DNA of 39,149 bases from CAYNHF01 sp964397045. GTDB taxonomy: Bacteria; Actinomycetota; Acidimicrobiia; Spongiisociales; UBA5794. Below, one piece after another: positions 7,659-16,465 of this stretch. The stretch is taken from assembly GCA_964397045.1 (NCBI GenBank), contig CAYNHF010000052.1, positions 1 to 39,149 on the forward strand, read 5' to 3'. How positions within the stretch are numbered: the first letter of the stretch is position 1; every line of letters starts with the position of its first letter. The position numbers were made by a program, and so were the translations under genes. The notes beneath the pieces are model-generated. The model worked only from the letters and a program-made list of their open reading frames with translations, made no database searches and had not been told where the DNA came from.

Positions 7659-7815
7659 GTTGGTCCTTTCGCCTCCTCCGGCATGAAGCTCGCATTCTCG
7701 CCCGAGCGCTCGCGATGGCAAACACCGGGCCGACCAACGACGGCGTCCTCGCGGAAACGCCGGTTGGGGTCGATCGCGTGGTTTGCGCCAGAATGAGGGG
7801 TGAGGAGGACACACC

Positions 7816-8916
7816 GTGCGTCTCGGGGTCGAAGCAGCTCTGGTCGATGGCAACGTGGTGGCCGGCGACGTCGAGCTCGACGACGCTCAAATCGGCCGGG
7901 TGGGGGTGTCGACGCCGGGGGGCGCGGGGCTCGCCGTCCCCGGTTTCGTGGATGTGCAAGTCAACGGATTCGCAGGTGTGGACTTCGCGGCCGCGAGTGT
8001 CGACGATTACACGAGAGCCGCCACCGCGCTCGCCGCGACCGGAGTCACGACCTTCCAACCGACGTTCATCACCCTGCCTGCCCAGCGGTATTTCGATGGG
8101 CTCGCGGTGGTGGCACAGCTCGAGCCCGATCGGCTCGACGCCCGGCTGCACGGCGTCCATCTCGAAGGTCCTTTCCTGTCTCCCAGGCGCCGCGGGGCGC
8201 ATGACCCGGCCAACATGCTCGACCCCAAGTTGGACCTCGCCCGCCGTTTCCTTGCGGCGGGGCCCGTGACTCATGTGACGCTGGCGCCGGAGCTGCCCGG
8301 CGCGCTCGAGCTGGTGGACCTGTTTGCCGAGGCGGGCGTGGTCGTCTCGGTCGGTCACTCGGACGCCACTGCTGAGGAGACCCACGCTGCATTCGGCCGC
8401 GGTGCCTCTGCGGTGACACACCTGTTCAACGCGCAGAGCGGTCTCCACCATCGTGAGCCCGGCGTGCCGGGAGCCGCGCTGATGCACGAGTCGGCGGTGG
8501 TGACCATCATCGTCGACGGAGAACACCTCGCTCCAGACGTCGTTCGCCTGGTGTTTGCCGCGGCGCCGGGTCGGGTCGCGCTCATCACAGACGCCGTCGA
8601 GGCCGCCGGAGTAGGAGATGGCTCCTACGTGGTTGGCGATCGCGAGGTCACGGTTGCCGATGATGCCGTCCGTCTCGAGGACGGAACTCTTGCCGGCAGC
8701 GTCGCAACGATGGATGGGCTGGTGCGCAACGTCGTCGAATTGGGGGTTCCGCTCGTTGTGGCGCTCGAGGCGGCCACGGCGGTCCCTGCCAGGCTCATCG
8801 GGCGTTCCGACCTCGGTGTGCTCACGCCGGGAGCCATGGCGGACATCGTGGTGCTGGACGATTCGCTCGAGGTGCAGCGCACGCTGTTGGGGGGTCGTGA
8901 GACGTACCGCGGCTGA
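7816..8916 (+). CDS. nagA: N-acetylglucosamine-6-phosphate deacetylase
   Basis: Amidohydrolase that removes acetate from GlcNAc-6-phosphate in amino-sugar catabolism and wall recycling. Metal and catalytic positions are present: PGFVDVQVNG (residues 42-51, the single-metal E. coli-like form with Gln in place of a ligand His), Glu117 (HLEGPFL), His181 (GHSDAT), His202 (THLFNAQS) and catalytic Asp259 (LITDA). The length, 366 residues, is normal. The GTG at 7816 follows TGAGGAGGACACACC, a strong ribosome binding site. A Gfo/Idh/MocA gene follows 58 bases later on the same strand. No GlcNAc kinase or nagB lies beside it, but two SIS-domain proteins and a ROK regulator sit further along, suggesting amino-sugar metabolism in the island. 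Confidence 0.93.
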   Translation: MRLGVEAALVDGNVVAGDVELDDAQIGRVGVSTPGGAGLAVPGFVDVQVNGFAGVDFAAASVDDYTRAATALAATGVTTFQPTFITLPAQRYFDGLAVVAQLEPDRLDARLHGVHLEGPFLSPRRRGAHDPANMLDPKLDLARRFLAAGPVTHVTLAPELPGALELVDLFAEAGVVVSVGHSDATAEETHAAFGRGASAVTHLFNAQSGLHHREPGVPGAALMHESAVVTIIVDGEHLAPDVVRLVFAAAPGRVALITDAVEAAGVGDGSYVVGDREVTVADDAVRLEDGTLAGSVATMDGLVRNVVELGVPLVVALEAATAVPARLIGRSDLGVLTPGAMADIVVLDDSLEVQRTLLGGRETYRG

Positions 8917-8974
8917 TAGTGGTTGAGGTTCATTCGGTAGGATGGGCGGACGTTTCCATAGGTGAGGAGAAGGC

Positions 8975-10168
8975 ATGACCGGGCGTTCCATCACGATGCT
9001 GGGCACGGGGCTCATCGGGGATTTCTACACCGCCACCCTGCACGCGCAGCGGAGTCGGGACCGAGTGAACGTCGTGTATTCGCGTACCTCGGAGCGGGGA
9101 GAGGCCTTCGCAGAGAGGTGGGGGATACCGAACAACACCACCTCCATGGAAGAAGCGATCCAGCATTCAGACACAGACATCGTCGTTGTCGGGCTGCCGA
9201 ATCACCTTCACGAGGAGGCAATCTCAATGACCGCCGCCGCGGGCAAGGCCGTCTTGTGCACGAAGCCCCTGGCGCGAAACGCTGCAGAGGCCAAGCGCAT
9301 CCTGGAGACCGTGGAGCAGGCCGGCGTGTATGCCGGCTACTTGGAGGACTTGGTGTACACGCCCAAGAGCCTCAAGGCGATTGCAGCCGTTGAGGCGGGC
9401 GCCATAGGCGACGTCACGTGGGTGCGGTCGCGTGAGACCCACCCCGGGCCGCACAGCGCCTGGTTCTGGGATGCCCAGCGCGCCGGCGGCGGGTGCATCG
9501 TGGATCTCGGCTGCCACTGCATCGAGATCATCCGCAAGTTTGTCGGCAAAGGCAACCGACCGGTGGAGGTGATGTGCTGGGCGGATACGTTTGTGCATCC
9601 GATCGAAGCCGAGGACAACGCGATTGCGTTGATCCGCTTCGAGTCGGGGGCGATCGGTCAGTTCGAAGTGAGCTGGTCGTTCCGTGGTGGGATGGATTTG
9701 CGCGACGAGGTCGCCGGCACCGAAGGGACCATTTGGCTCGACCATTGCCTCCGCACCGGCATCGAGATGTTCAGCACCGGAGGGAGTGGCGGCTACGTGG
9801 CTGAGAAAGCCGAGACGGACGCAGGTTGGTTGTTCCCAGTAGGGGATGAGGTGGCCGAGTTTGGCTATATCGACATGTTCACCGACATGTTCGATGCGAT
9901 GGAGGCCGGCCGCGAACCAAAGGAGACCTTCTATGACGGCTACGTGGTCAATGCCGTCATGGACGCCTGTTACAGGAGCGCCGACTCCAAACAATGGGAG
10001 CAGATCGATCTCGAATGGCGCGGCGGGGTGACACCGCGGATCGCCCGACCCGAAGCGACCTACGAGGGCCACACGGTCATCAAGCAAGAGACCCTGCCGG
10101 ACGACCGCGTCAAACTCATCCTGAAAGACAAGGACACCGGAGAGTTCGTCGACCGAATCGTCGGCTGA
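8975..10168 (+). CDS. Gfo/Idh/MocA family oxidoreductase (plus-strand copy)
   Basis: NAD(P)-dependent dehydrogenase acting on a sugar, sugar derivative or cyclitol. An N-terminal Rossmann domain (TMLGTGLIGDFYTA) is followed by VVVGLPNHLHEE and the catalytic-Lys motif LCTKPLARN, where the usual Glu of EKP is Thr. The C-terminal domain holds GGGCIVDLGCHCIEI, matching the family's DxGxH motif, and GAIGQFEVSWSFRGG. The length is 397 residues. The ATG at 8975 follows GTGAGGAGAAGGC. It runs with nagA and converges on the minus-strand SDR gene with a 17-base gap. Only weak resemblance to the second family member at 15298 is visible, so the two likely have different substrates. Confidence 0.88.
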   Translation: MTGRSITMLGTGLIGDFYTATLHAQRSRDRVNVVYSRTSERGEAFAERWGIPNNTTSMEEAIQHSDTDIVVVGLPNHLHEEAISMTAAAGKAVLCTKPLARNAAEAKRILETVEQAGVYAGYLEDLVYTPKSLKAIAAVEAGAIGDVTWVRSRETHPGPHSAWFWDAQRAGGGCIVDLGCHCIEIIRKFVGKGNRPVEVMCWADTFVHPIEAEDNAIALIRFESGAIGQFEVSWSFRGGMDLRDEVAGTEGTIWLDHCLRTGIEMFSTGGSGGYVAEKAETDAGWLFPVGDEVAEFGYIDMFTDMFDAMEAGREPKETFYDGYVVNAVMDACYRSADSKQWEQIDLEWRGGVTPRIARPEATYEGHTVIKQETLPDDRVKLILKDKDTGEFVDRIVG

Positions 10169-10185
10169 CCCGAACCGCCGTCTAC

Positions 10186-10974
10186 TCAGTCGTCGTCGCG
10201 GGCGTGGCCCACGGTGCCGTTGATGACCAGGCCACCGTCTACGACGAGTTCATGCCCTGTGATGTAGCGCGCCGCTGTTGAGGCCAGGAATACCGCGGCG
10301 TCTGCGATCTCAGCTTCAGCGGCGATCCGCGCCAGAGGGATGCGTTCCGCGTAGACCGCCCGGACCTTTGGGGTGTAGGCCTTTGCATTCAGTGGCGTGT
10401 CGGTGGCTCCGGGGGCGAGCGCGTTCACGGTCACGTTGTGCGGTCCGGCCTCTATGGCCAGCGTCTTGGTGAGTCCGACGATGCCGCCTTTGGCCGTGAT
10501 GTAGGCACCCAGATCGGCAATGGTGAGGATGTCGGCTGCCGACGTGATGTTGATGATGGTGCCGCGCCCTTGGTCGTACATGACTTCGGCTGCGGTCCGG
10601 CTGCCATAGAAGTACCCATGGAGGTTGGCGGCCAACAACCCGTGCCAGTCGTCGTTGGAGGTCTCGATAAGCGGCTTGACCATGAGCCGGGCCGCATTGT
10701 TGATCCAGATGTCCACCGAGCCGAATCGATCGAGGGCGGCTACGGCCAGGCGCTCCGCAGTGTCGGGGTCTCCAGCGTCTGCTTGCAGGATCAGGGCCCG
10801 CCGGCCGGCCGCCTCGATGTCCTGCTGCACGGCAGCCGCACCCTCGGCGTCGGAGCGGTAGCAGCCCACGATGTTGGCTCCGGCGTGGGCCAATGCTACC
10901 GCGGTCGCTCGACCGATCCCGCGGGATACTCCGGTGATGACCGCGTTGGGTCCGATCAGTTGGATTTCCGTCAT
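10186..10974 (-). CDS. SDR family oxidoreductase
   Basis: Classical short-chain dehydrogenase of 262 residues. The cofactor motif is ITGVSRGIGRA (13-23), then NNAA for the central strand, a catalytic Ser in NITSAAD and the Tyr/Lys pair in AYITAK, and PGATDTP after the active site. YITGHELVVDGG near the C-terminus is typical of glucose-dehydrogenase/FabG-type members. It is the last gene of the long minus-strand sugar operon, 16 bases downstream of the alcohol dehydrogenase gene. I infer oxidation or reduction of a sugar or polyol intermediate; the substrate cannot be read from sequence. The run DARDDD-like acidic tail is just the natural end. Confidence 0.92.
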   Translation of the reverse strand: MTEIQLIGPNAVITGVSRGIGRATAVALAHAGANIVGCYRSDAEGAAAVQQDIEAAGRRALILQADAGDPDTAERLAVAALDRFGSVDIWINNAARLMVKPLIETSNDDWHGLLAANLHGYFYGSRTAAEVMYDQGRGTIINITSAADILTIADLGAYITAKGGIVGLTKTLAIEAGPHNVTVNALAPGATDTPLNAKAYTPKVRAVYAERIPLARIAAEAEIADAAVFLASTAARYITGHELVVDGGLVINGTVGHARDDD

Positions 10975-10990
10975 GGCTACCTCCGCGACT

Positions 10991-12025
10991 TCAGTCCCCG
11001 CTTCGGGGGTCGATCACGTACTTCACACCTTCACCCGATCTGACGGCAAGGAAGGCTCGCTCCCATTCGGCGAGGGGCACCGCCTCGGCTACGAGCGGGT
11101 CGAGTCGAACTGATCCGTCCTCGAGCAACTCCATCGCACGTTGCCACGAGCTCGGCGTGCTGGCGTTCCCGGACGTGACCACCAGTTCTTTGTAGAGGAC
11201 CGTGTCCAGGTCGAACTCGATTGGCCGACCGAAGATGCCGACCTGCACATACCGTCCCCGCTTCGCCACCAGATCGAGTGCCAGCGCGGCGGCGGGGGCC
11301 GCTCCCGAACACTCGCACACCACGTCGAAAGGTCCGGCTGGTTCCGGGTCGTCCTCCGTCAACTCATGGGTGGCGAGGCCGAGCGACGCTGCGATCACCA
11401 GGCGATCGCGATCGCGCGGCAGCCCGGCAACCGTAACGCTTCCACCGGCCGCAGCTGCCACCTGCGCCGTCAGGAGCCCCATGGTCCCCGGGCCGGTCAC
11501 GAGCACCCGGTCGTCTGCGCGAACCGCAGCGGGGTCGTAGAGACACTCGGCCACGCATGCGAGCGGTTCGGCGAGCGCGCCGGCGTGACGACCTACGCCT
11601 TCGGGAAGCTGGTGGAGGTTGCGGACCGGGATAGTGATCCAGCGGGCGAAACCGCCATCGACTTTCGAGCCGATCGAACGTCTTTCCGTGCAGAGGTTGG
11701 GGTAGCCCGCTTCGCAGTGACGGCAGACGCCGCAGTAGTGGAAGTAGGTCTCGAGCGCGACCCGAGCTCCCAGCCAGATCGCGGCGACATCATCACCGAG
11801 CGCAACGACCTCGCCGGTTACCTCATGTCCCATCGTGACGGGCGGGGTCGAGGGAAACTCGTCGTCCTCGATGTGGAGGTCCGTGCCGCAGATACCGGTA
11901 GCGATCACTTCGACGAGCACCTCGCCTACACCGGGCGCCCTGACCTCGCGTTCGTGGAGTCCGATGTTTCCGACACCGGGCGCCAGCTTGCCGAGCCCGG
12001 TCTGCGTGGTGGCGCCGACGGTCAT
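10991..12025 (-). CDS. Zinc-dependent alcohol dehydrogenase (MDR family)
   Basis: Medium-chain dehydrogenase of 344 residues, similar to threonine/sorbitol dehydrogenases. Catalytic zinc residues are Cys46 (GICGTDLH), His67 and Glu68 (MGHEVTG). The structural zinc lobe has its four cysteines at 98, 101, 104 and 112 (CGVCRHCEAGYPNLC). The Rossmann part carries VLVTGPGTMGLLTAQVAAA, a GxGxxG-type loop. Such enzymes oxidise a secondary alcohol of a polyol or sugar acid with NAD(P). The start overlaps the stop of the phosphotriesterase-family gene by four bases (ATGA), so translation is coupled and the two products should act in the same pathway. Confidence 0.93.
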   Translation of the reverse strand: MTVGATTQTGLGKLAPGVGNIGLHEREVRAPGVGEVLVEVIATGICGTDLHIEDDEFPSTPPVTMGHEVTGEVVALGDDVAAIWLGARVALETYFHYCGVCRHCEAGYPNLCTERRSIGSKVDGGFARWITIPVRNLHQLPEGVGRHAGALAEPLACVAECLYDPAAVRADDRVLVTGPGTMGLLTAQVAAAAGGSVTVAGLPRDRDRLVIAASLGLATHELTEDDPEPAGPFDVVCECSGAAPAAALALDLVAKRGRYVQVGIFGRPIEFDLDTVLYKELVVTSGNASTPSSWQRAMELLEDGSVRLDPLVAEAVPLAEWERAFLAVRSGEGVKYVIDPRSGD

Positions 12026-12984
12026 GATTCCCGGTCCACGAAATCGAGGAAACGAGCAGGGTTATCGACGAAGAGTTTCCGGCGCGTCGCCGCGGTCACG
12101 CCTGATGTCTCTAGCATCTCGGCGAAGTCGGTGAGCAGCCAGGCGAGCCCGGGGGCACCCCCGTATGAAGCGAGCAAGCTCCGACGCGCCCCGTCGGTGC
12201 CGAGCATGATCCGATCGGCGTGGCCGGCCTCGACCATCGCAGAGATGAGCGGCACGGTCGAAGGAATACCCTCGGAGGCATGGCGGATCGCCTGGTCGTA
12301 CTCGACGTTGACGCCGGACTCGAGGATGTCGCGGTGGTAGGCGAAATCGTCGACCTTGTCCGTGTGGGACAGGACGACCCGGGCAAGCGGGACACCGAGG
12401 CCGTCCAGGAGCCGGATTTGGGCGAGGGCACCGCGCCCGTTCTCGCAATGGGTGAGGATCGGCACGTTGGTCTCAGCATTGGTGAGGGCAGCAGCCTCGA
12501 ACAGGCGACGTTCTCGACCGTCCGGAGTGTCTCCGAGCGTCGCGATCTTGAGGATTCCAGCGCGATGTGTCGTCCGCTCGACCACCGGGCCGGTGTAGTC
12601 GTAGCGGTCGATTCCTTCCTCTACATCGGCGATGAAGAGCGCCGCAAGGTGCTGGGGGTCGGCCTCGATAGCCCAGCTTCTTCCCGGATAGAACCTCGCG
12701 GTGTGGAGGCCGGTGGTCGCCACGATGGCAACGCCACTCGCTTCGCTGATCGCGGCCAAGCGACGGGGCCCGCGTCCGCACGCCGCCGGAATGGTGTCTA
12801 CCGCGGCTCCCAGCCCGGCCGCGGTGCACGCCACCAGGTCGGCGACAGCATTGTCGACTGAAGCCAGGTGGATCTCCGGCATCCGCTCCTGCACGAAAAA
12901 GCTGTCGATGATGAAGTGCTCGTGCATGTACGTGGGTCCCAAGGATTCAGCCGGGACATCGCCGAGGACGGTACGAACGCTCAT
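12022..12984 (-). CDS. Phosphotriesterase-family hydrolase, probable lactonase
   Basis: Binuclear metal hydrolase of the phosphotriesterase family, 320 residues. The full metal set is visible: His21 and His23 (MHEHF), bridging Lys146 (GILKIATLG), His179 (ILTHCENG), His207 (VVLSHTDK) and Asp264 (LGTDGARR). Known relatives hydrolyse phosphotriesters, acyl-homoserine lactones or sugar lactones. Placed between an FAD oxidoreductase and an alcohol dehydrogenase in a sugar operon, it most plausibly opens a lactone formed by one of the dehydrogenases; that is inference. Four-base overlaps on both sides (12981-12984 and 12022-12025) tie it to its neighbours. Confidence 0.9.
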   Translation of the reverse strand: MSVRTVLGDVPAESLGPTYMHEHFIIDSFFVQERMPEIHLASVDNAVADLVACTAAGLGAAVDTIPAACGRGPRRLAAISEASGVAIVATTGLHTARFYPGRSWAIEADPQHLAALFIADVEEGIDRYDYTGPVVERTTHRAGILKIATLGDTPDGRERRLFEAAALTNAETNVPILTHCENGRGALAQIRLLDGLGVPLARVVLSHTDKVDDFAYHRDILESGVNVEYDQAIRHASEGIPSTVPLISAMVEAGHADRIMLGTDGARRSLLASYGGAPGLAWLLTDFAEMLETSGVTAATRRKLFVDNPARFLDFVDRES

Positions 12985-14306
12985 CTCACCTGCTCCATGT
13001 CGATTATCGCTGCTTCATCAATGAGGTGGTCCCGCAGTTGATCGAATCGGACCGAACGGATTGCGCCGTCCCCGGCCGCAGCCAGCGCAGCAGATGTGCC
13101 TGCGGCCTGACCCATCGCCATACATTGCGCCATCGACCGCACCGAAGCTTGCGCGTCATGGGTCGCCGAGAAACACCGACCGGCGACAAGGATGTTGACC
13201 CCGTCGCGCACTACCAGCGTGCGCAGCGGAATCCCGACTGCAGCACCCTCCGGCAGGTACTCCCACGTGGTACCGGCTCCGGCTCCGTGATGGTCCTCGA
13301 TCGGCGCTCCGCACAGACCGATCTGGTCCGGGAACTGCCTCGCGGACAGCACGTCGTCCCGGGTGAGTCGATAGTCACCGTAGACCCGTCTTGTCTCCCG
13401 GAGTCCGATCTGGGTAGACATAGCAACGAGGGCGGCGTGTTCGTATCCCGGGACGCGGTCGACGAGAAAGCGGGCGTACTCGAGCGCTTGGCGGCGTCCC
13501 TCGATTTCGGCCGAGGTCAGAATGTCCGGGTGAGTTGCGTTCGCGACCGCACCTTCGACCTGCTGTACGTGTTCGACCCTGGTCATGACGGTCGCGGTCA
13601 CCTGATCGATGGGTGTGATGTGGTCGCTGCCCTCACGGCGGGGCAGGTCGTAGTCACCCGACCGGGCGGCGTCTTGCATCAGCCGGTGCAACTCTTCCTT
13701 GCTGACCGTGGCACGGCGGGGTTGGTTGACGTTGGCCATGCGGAAGGTGGTGGTCAGCGTCTGGGCAGGGCCGGACACTCCTGCAGTCTCGTAGCCCATG
13801 GCCGCATGGTGGACGACATCACCGTCGCCGGACGCGTCGACGATCACCGTGGCGGAGACCGACACCAGCCCTGCCTTGGTGGCAACGACAAGTGAGTCGA
13901 CCCGACCGTCGCTGACGGTCACTGCCTGGACGAATGCATGCAGCATGACCTTCGCCCCGGAGGCCAACACGAGGTCCTCCCACACGATCTTGAGGTGATC
14001 TGCGACGTACGTCACGCCGGTACCGGCGCCGTAGGTGTTGGGGCGTTCGATGACCGGTCCGAGGACCTGCAGTCCGTCGACGACGGCGTCTGCGATTCCT
14101 CCGACCACCTTGCGGGCGCGTGCTCCTGGGGTGTAGAACCCATAGAAGGTGTCGAGCACCGCGGTCGAGTTACCGCCGAGGAACGGCAACTTCTCGATGA
14201 GCAGAGTGTCGGCGCCTGCAAGAGCTGAGGCGATCGCGGCGGTGGCCCCGGCGGCTCCGGAGCCCACCACCACTACGTCGTACGTGCCTGCTTTTGCGAT
14301 GTCCAT
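12981..14306 (-). CDS. FAD-dependent oxidoreductase (PF12831-like)
   Basis: Flavoprotein of 441 residues. The N-terminal dinucleotide loop is VVVGSGAAGATAAIASALAG (11-30), with the ribose-binding acidic residue in LLIEKLPFLGG. IVDASGDGDVVHHAAMGYE is the second FAD contact seen in this family, and the C-terminus has ILVAGRCFSATHDAQASVRS followed by MGQAAGTSAALA. This is the pattern of the FAD_oxidored family common in uncharacterised carbohydrate clusters. Its electron acceptor is unknown. Its stop overlaps the start of the phosphotriesterase-family gene by four bases, and the isomerase gene ends 22 bases upstream of its start. I infer oxidation of a ring carbon of the imported sugar or of an intermediate. 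Confidence 0.9.
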   Translation of the reverse strand: MDIAKAGTYDVVVVGSGAAGATAAIASALAGADTLLIEKLPFLGGNSTAVLDTFYGFYTPGARARKVVGGIADAVVDGLQVLGPVIERPNTYGAGTGVTYVADHLKIVWEDLVLASGAKVMLHAFVQAVTVSDGRVDSLVVATKAGLVSVSATVIVDASGDGDVVHHAAMGYETAGVSGPAQTLTTTFRMANVNQPRRATVSKEELHRLMQDAARSGDYDLPRREGSDHITPIDQVTATVMTRVEHVQQVEGAVANATHPDILTSAEIEGRRQALEYARFLVDRVPGYEHAALVAMSTQIGLRETRRVYGDYRLTRDDVLSARQFPDQIGLCGAPIEDHHGAGAGTTWEYLPEGAAVGIPLRTLVVRDGVNILVAGRCFSATHDAQASVRSMAQCMAMGQAAGTSAALAAAGDGAIRSVRFDQLRDHLIDEAAIIDMEQVR

Positions 14307-14328
14307 TACGCGGCGGCTCGGTTGTCCT

Positions 14329-15243
14329 TCAGACGATGTACGGGGCGAGTTGGTCGCGAGCCAGCAGAAAGCCGCGCTTGATCAACTCATCGGAGCCCTC
14401 GAACCGGCGGTCCTCGTGCTCGACGCAAATCACGTCGTTGTAGCCGACGCGATACAGCGCGCTGAAGAAGGCAGCCCAGTCGACGTCCCCGAGGCCGGGC
14501 ATCCGCGGTACCTGCCACCCGATCCCCGCAGACATGATGCCGTGCTCGTAGAGACCCTCCCGGTTGATCTCGAGGTCCTTGGCGTGGATGTGATAGATCC
14601 GGTCGCCGAATTCGTCGATGACGCGTGGGATGTCGATCATCTGCCACACGAGGTGGGACGGGTCGAGATTCAGGCCGACCGTGTCGCCGAACTCCTCGAG
14701 CATCGTGCGCCACATGGCTGGGGAGTATGCGAGGTTGTGTCCACCCGGCCACTCGTCGTTGCTGAAGAGCATCGGGCAGTTCTCGATGGCGATCTTCACT
14801 CCGGCGTCTGTGGCGTGGTCCACGATGGGTTGCCAGACGGGCTTGGCGGCCTCCCAGTTCTCCAGCTGAGTCTTGTGTGCGTCCCCCCCGATGAAAGTGT
14901 TGACCACATCGACACCCATGTAGGACGCAGCGGTGATCACCTTCCGGACGTGGTTCTGCACCATCTCGCGGTGGTCGGCATCTGGATGCAAGGGATTCGG
15001 GTAATACCCGAGGCCGGAGATGCCGACGCCGCGCTCGGCGAGGTCGGCGACGATCTCCTGGGCCTGTGCTTCCGAGAGTCCATCGACGTTGACGTGACAG
15101 ATGCCGGCATAACGTCGCGCCGCTCCCTCGTCCGGCGGCCAGCAACAGACCTCGAGGGTCTCGAAGCCGTTGGCAGCTGCCCAATCGGCAACTTCCTCGA
15201 GCGGTGTCTGCGGGAATGGTGCCGTCAGCAGACCGAGCTTCAT
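14329..15243 (-). CDS. Sugar phosphate isomerase/epimerase (xylose isomerase-like TIM barrel)
   Basis: Member of the AP-endonuclease-2/IolE-like TIM barrel family, 304 residues, acting on sugars, ketosugars or inosose. Typical elements are LGLLTAPFPQTPLEEVADWAA at the start (with Phe/Pro replacing the usual catalogue), GVDVVNTFIGG, VKIAIENCPM with a probable metal-binding Glu, VGLNLDPSHLVWQ (Asp-x-x-His), RIYHIHAKDLE and DVICVEHEDRRFEG. These supply the Glu, Asp, His and Glu of the divalent metal site. The ATG at 15243 is chosen because AAGGAGGAATGAC stands directly upstream. It lies in the middle of the operon, next to the Gfo/Idh/MocA gene, a frequent pairing in inositol and 3-keto-sugar pathways. 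Confidence 0.9.
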   Translation of the reverse strand: MKLGLLTAPFPQTPLEEVADWAAANGFETLEVCCWPPDEGAARRYAGICHVNVDGLSEAQAQEIVADLAERGVGISGLGYYPNPLHPDADHREMVQNHVRKVITAASYMGVDVVNTFIGGDAHKTQLENWEAAKPVWQPIVDHATDAGVKIAIENCPMLFSNDEWPGGHNLAYSPAMWRTMLEEFGDTVGLNLDPSHLVWQMIDIPRVIDEFGDRIYHIHAKDLEINREGLYEHGIMSAGIGWQVPRMPGLGDVDWAAFFSALYRVGYNDVICVEHEDRRFEGSDELIKRGFLLARDQLAPYIV

Positions 15244-15297
15244 GTCATTCCTCCTTGGTTGGATGCTCAATGGCTGTGGTGTCAGGTCCCGGAGGCG

Positions 15298-16452
15298 TCA
15301 TCGCACGACCGCGGTCCAGCGCTCTTCCTGTGAACTCTTGGCGACCGCCTCGGTGACGCACATGGCTTCGTGCCCGTCGGCAAAGGTGGGATAGGTCGGG
15401 TCGGGTGACGGACCTCCGGCTGCGACATCTCCGTACACCTCGCTGAAGAGGGCGCGGAAAGTGTCGGGATACCCCTCCACGTGGCCTCCGGGGTAGCCGG
15501 TGACGCGTGCCGCGGACGCTGCCAGCAGCGAGGGGTCGCGCTGGAGCACCTCGTTGGCCCTACCGCGATGGCCGATCCAGAGTTTGTCTGGGTCTTCGGA
15601 GTGCCATGCCAGCGCGGAGGTGGCGCCGTCCACCTCGATCGACACCGAGTTCTTCCGGCCCGCTGCGACCTGTGAGATCGCGGCCTGGCCCCGGGTCCCG
15701 TCTTCGAAGCGCAGCAGGATTCCGGCCCCATCATCGCTCGACATCGGTTCTTCGATGAGGTCGACGTCTGCGCCGACTTCGGCGAACGTCTCGACCGGAC
15801 CTGCCGGGTGCGTGCGTACGGGTACAAAGGTATGGAGGTCCGCCATCACGTGAGTAACCCGCTTGCCGCTGATGAATCGGGCCAGGTCTAGCCAGTGGGA
15901 GCCGATATCGGCAACGGCTCGCAGAGTTCCCGCGTCTTCTGGCACCAACCGCCAGTTCCAGTCGGTCGGTAACAGCAGCCAGTCCTGGAGGTAGGAGCCG
16001 GTCACGAGGCGGGGGGCACCGATATCTCCGGCCTTCACCATGGCGGCAGCTTGGTGCGCTGCAGGGTAGAAGCGGATGTTGAAGCAGACCGCGTTGACGA
16101 GGCCGGAAGCTTCCGCTCTAGCGACCAAGTCACGGGTGTCGTTCGAATCGAGCGCCAACGGCTTCTCGCAGACGACATGTTTTCCGGCATCGAACGCCAG
16201 GCGCACCTGGTCGGCGTGGGCGTAGTTGGGGCTGGCGATATGGACCGCGTCGATCGCAGGGTCGGCGAGCAATGCCTCGTACGACTCGTATGCCGGTGGC
16301 AGGTTGGCGGCCTCGGCCTTGCTGCGGGCTCGTTCCGGAGTCGACCCGACCACGCCGACCACGTCTACGCCGATCCGGCGCAGCGCTTCGACATGGGCGA
16401 CGCCGATGAAGCCGACGCCGACGACGCCGACCTTTGTGTCGCTCAGACGCAT
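15298..16452 (-). CDS. Gfo/Idh/MocA family oxidoreductase (operon copy)
   Basis: NAD(P)-dependent dehydrogenase of 384 residues. The Rossmann loop is VGVVGVGFIGVAHVEAL near the N-terminus, then VHIASPNYAHAD and the catalytic VVCEKPLALDSND with the canonical EKP. The substrate domain has RAVADIGSHWLDLARFI (family DxGxHxxD) and a long insertion after DLHTFVPVRTHPAGP. GYPGGHVEGYPDTFRALF near the end is a pattern I associate with the family members found in sugar-ABC clusters. The ATG at 16452 follows GAAGGGAACTGTC. The gene starts 13 bases after the end of the second permease gene, so transport and first oxidation are probably co-expressed. Confidence 0.92.
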   Translation of the reverse strand: MRLSDTKVGVVGVGFIGVAHVEALRRIGVDVVGVVGSTPERARSKAEAANLPPAYESYEALLADPAIDAVHIASPNYAHADQVRLAFDAGKHVVCEKPLALDSNDTRDLVARAEASGLVNAVCFNIRFYPAAHQAAAMVKAGDIGAPRLVTGSYLQDWLLLPTDWNWRLVPEDAGTLRAVADIGSHWLDLARFISGKRVTHVMADLHTFVPVRTHPAGPVETFAEVGADVDLIEEPMSSDDGAGILLRFEDGTRGQAAISQVAAGRKNSVSIEVDGATSALAWHSEDPDKLWIGHRGRANEVLQRDPSLLAASAARVTGYPGGHVEGYPDTFRALFSEVYGDVAAGGPSPDPTYPTFADGHEAMCVTEAVAKSSQEERWTAVVR

Positions 16453-16465
16453 GACAGTTCCCTTC

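Noticed and set aside
7264..9015. A 583-codon minus-strand frame opposite nagA
   Set aside because: nagA on the plus strand is fully recognisable; this frame is Arg/His-rich antisense sequence.
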